A program made the position numbers and the translations under genes. DNA of 64,000 nt from Clostridium grantii DSM 8605 (GTDB lineage Bacteria > Bacillota > Clostridia > Clostridiales > Clostridiaceae): contig NZ_FQXM01000021.1 in NCBI RefSeq assembly GCF_900129965.1, forward strand, positions 1-64,000, written 5' to 3'. The notes beneath the pieces were generated by a model. It was not told where the DNA came from and ran no database searches. It saw only the letters and a program-made list of their open reading frames with translations. Of the stretch, positions 62,713-64,000 are shown in pieces; the stretch's first letter is position 1, and the number at the start of each line of letters is the position of its first letter.

Positions 62713-63036
62713 ATGGCAAGAGATAAGTATCAAACGTTAACGGAGCAAATGTTTTATATCCTTATTTGTCTAACACAAGAGAGCTGTGGTGTTGATATTA
62801 TGAAAAAGGTAGAAGAACTTACAAATGGAAGGGTTATCATCGGACCAGGAACTCTATACAGCTTGTTAGATAACTTTGTAAAAGAAAAAATTATTATAGA
62901 AACCAAAATAGAAAATCGAAGAAAAAATTATGTTATAACAAGCCATGGGACAGAAATGATTGAAAAGGAATATCTTCGAGTGACCAAATTAAAAAATGAT
63001 TATGAAATGTTGATAAAAGGAGGTAAGGAACAATGA
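62713..63036 (+). CDS. PadR-family transcriptional repressor
   Basis: This 107-residue winged-helix protein has LTEQMFYILICLTQESCGVD, IMKKVEELTNGRVIIGPGTL, YSLLDNFVKEKII and RRKNYVITSHGTEMI, the standard PadR N-terminal domain with a short C-terminal helix. It starts ATG 62713 (GAGGTG upstream) and overlaps the DUF2812 gene by 4 bp (ATGA). PadR/DUF2812 pairs are common in Firmicutes; the membrane partner's role is unknown. Its operators are probably the repeats at 62646 and 62680. Confidence 0.9.
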   Translation: MARDKYQTLTEQMFYILICLTQESCGVDIMKKVEELTNGRVIIGPGTLYSLLDNFVKEKIIIETKIENRRKNYVITSHGTEMIEKEYLRVTKLKNDYEMLIKGGKEQ

Positions 63037-64000
63037 AAGATAAATCAAAAAGAATAATGAATTTTAGATTTGATCGTTATGAAGACGCGGAGAACAAATT
63101 GGAGAAACTAGCAGCAAAGGGACTATATCTTGAGGAGTGTGGATCTTTTTTATGGACATTTAGAAAAGGAACACCGAAGAAATTAAAATACACTGTCACA
63201 TATTTTTCAGAAGGTTCCATATTTAATCCTGACATTACTGATAACCAGCAAACTTATATCGAGTATGCAAAGGCTGCTGGTTGGAATTTTGTGACTCAAT
63301 TTAATCAGATGCAAATTTTTTGTAGTGAAGCTGATAATCCGATACCTTTTGAGACAGACGAAAAAGAGAAATTAAACAATATCAAAAAATGTATGAAAAA
63401 GAGCTTTCTTCCGTCTATATTTGTTATGATTTTAGTCTTTGTATTAAATTTGATTGTGCAGTTCAATTCATTTCAATTAAACCCAATAGATTATTTGTCA
63501 GATCCCATTCGATTATTAAATAGTTCCATGATAGCAGCGGCTACCATATATCAAGTGTATTCATTAATGACTTACTTTCTTTGGCTTAAACGTTCGGAAA
63601 AATCAATTGCTTTTGGTGGGGAATGTGTAAAGAGAAGTAACATAGTGTATAAAATTGTTGATATCATCTTTATGTTTTTTTTGTTCTGCAGTCTAGGTTA
63701 CTTATTATTTTACCTGGCATTTAAAACAAGCAGGTTCGCTTTAGTTATATCTATCGGACAAGTTCCTATTCTGATGATTGTATTTTGGTCATCAATAAAA
63801 TATTTGAAGAAGAAAAAAGCAACTGCTACGGTGAATAAATTGATATCATATACAGTGCTCATCATTGCTAGCTTTGCTTATCTAGCATTACTTATGGCGT
63901 TCATTATGAAATTTGGATTTGGCATAAGTAATGAGTCGAATTATCAAACTGTTGATTGGCAACTTTCTGAAACAGAAAGCTATGAGTACAGACTCTATAG
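63033..64000 (+). CDS. DUF2812 membrane protein, partial at window edge
   Basis: It starts ATG 63033 with GGAGG upstream: MKDKSKRIMNFRFDRYEDAE, then LEKLAAKGLYLEECGSFLWT, KLKYTVTYFSE and AKAAGWNFVTQFNQMQIF. This is the DUF2812 domain (about residues 10-115). Four or more membrane helices follow (from about residue 125). The C-terminus lies beyond base 64000. It is translationally coupled to padR and probably under its control. Confidence 0.85.
   Translation, partial: MKDKSKRIMNFRFDRYEDAENKLEKLAAKGLYLEECGSFLWTFRKGTPKKLKYTVTYFSEGSIFNPDITDNQQTYIEYAKAAGWNFVTQFNQMQIFCSEADNPIPFETDEKEKLNNIKKCMKKSFLPSIFVMILVFVLNLIVQFNSFQLNPIDYLSDPIRLLNSSMIAAATIYQVYSLMTYFLWLKRSEKSIAFGGECVKRSNIVYKIVDIIFMFFLFCSLGYLLFYLAFKTSRFALVISIGQVPILMIVFWSSIKYLKKKKATATVNKLISYTVLIIASFAYLALLMAFIMKFGFGISNESNYQTVDWQLSETESYEYRLY

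Overview
The window is AT-rich with Shine-Dalgarno-led genes, many TTG/GTG starts, spore germination genes (a gerA-gerB-gerC cluster and an orphan gerAB), a Spo0E-type phosphatase and OmpR/PadR/CsoR regulators. This points to an endospore-forming low-GC Firmicute, most likely Clostridium in the broad sense. No rRNA, tRNA or CRISPR array was seen.

Bases 1-15700 are an accessory, heavily rearranged region. In order it holds: an IstB (IS21) remnant; an HsdS tail; a two-gene ATPase + PD-(D/E)XK module; an EVE/McrB-like protein whose end is supplied by a palindromic repeat; a DUF3791/DUF3990 (ADP-ribosyltransferase-like) module; a RAYT (REP-associated) transposase with its repeats; a nucleoside phosphorylase; an MNT/HEPN pair; and an Rpn-type nuclease between two 258-bp direct repeats. 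Next comes a nested set of elements: an RHS fragment cut by a group II intron 5' fragment, then an 80-bp palindromic repeat that contains a group II intron, which itself contains a second group II intron (a twintron). A fused ABC-permease/alpha-glucosidase remnant closes the region.

Bases 15900-26300 carry the orphan gerAB, a large HTH regulator, a broken amidase gene and then the most unusual locus (19698-26297). That locus encodes an R-S-ExE ADP-ribosyltransferase with a long acidic repetitive tail, a VirD4/TrwB-like ATPase, two paralogous membrane proteins with bacterial PH-like domains, a zinc-ribbon/glycan-binding-like membrane protein apparently started by AUU, and a lipoprotein. I could not match this arrangement to a described system.

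Bases 26300-44400 are more ordinary: ThpR, a P-loop kinase-like protein, a CsoR-type repressor, a FecCD-type uptake system whose binding protein is frameshifted, an amidohydrolase, the gerABC cluster, a homocysteine methyltransferase/MTHFR fusion, PpnP, an orphan histidine kinase, and a redox pair whose first gene has an in-frame UGA and a frameshift.

Bases 44600-64000 contain a prophage replication gene cut by an IS256-family element, a two-component system beside an ABC-2 exporter, a DedA-PAP2 fusion with substituted catalytic residues, a sigma-factor operon, integrase, Fic and TOTE-primase remnants, Spo0E, a CrtI/CrtN-type desaturase, a damaged PTS IIB gene, an IS200 fragment, and a PadR-DUF2812 pair behind a clear promoter with two operator-like repeats.

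Three repeat families tie the window together: an 80-bp double palindrome, a RAYT-associated repeat and a ~105-bp MITE. Copies of the 80-bp palindrome repeatedly sit at the broken ends of genes.
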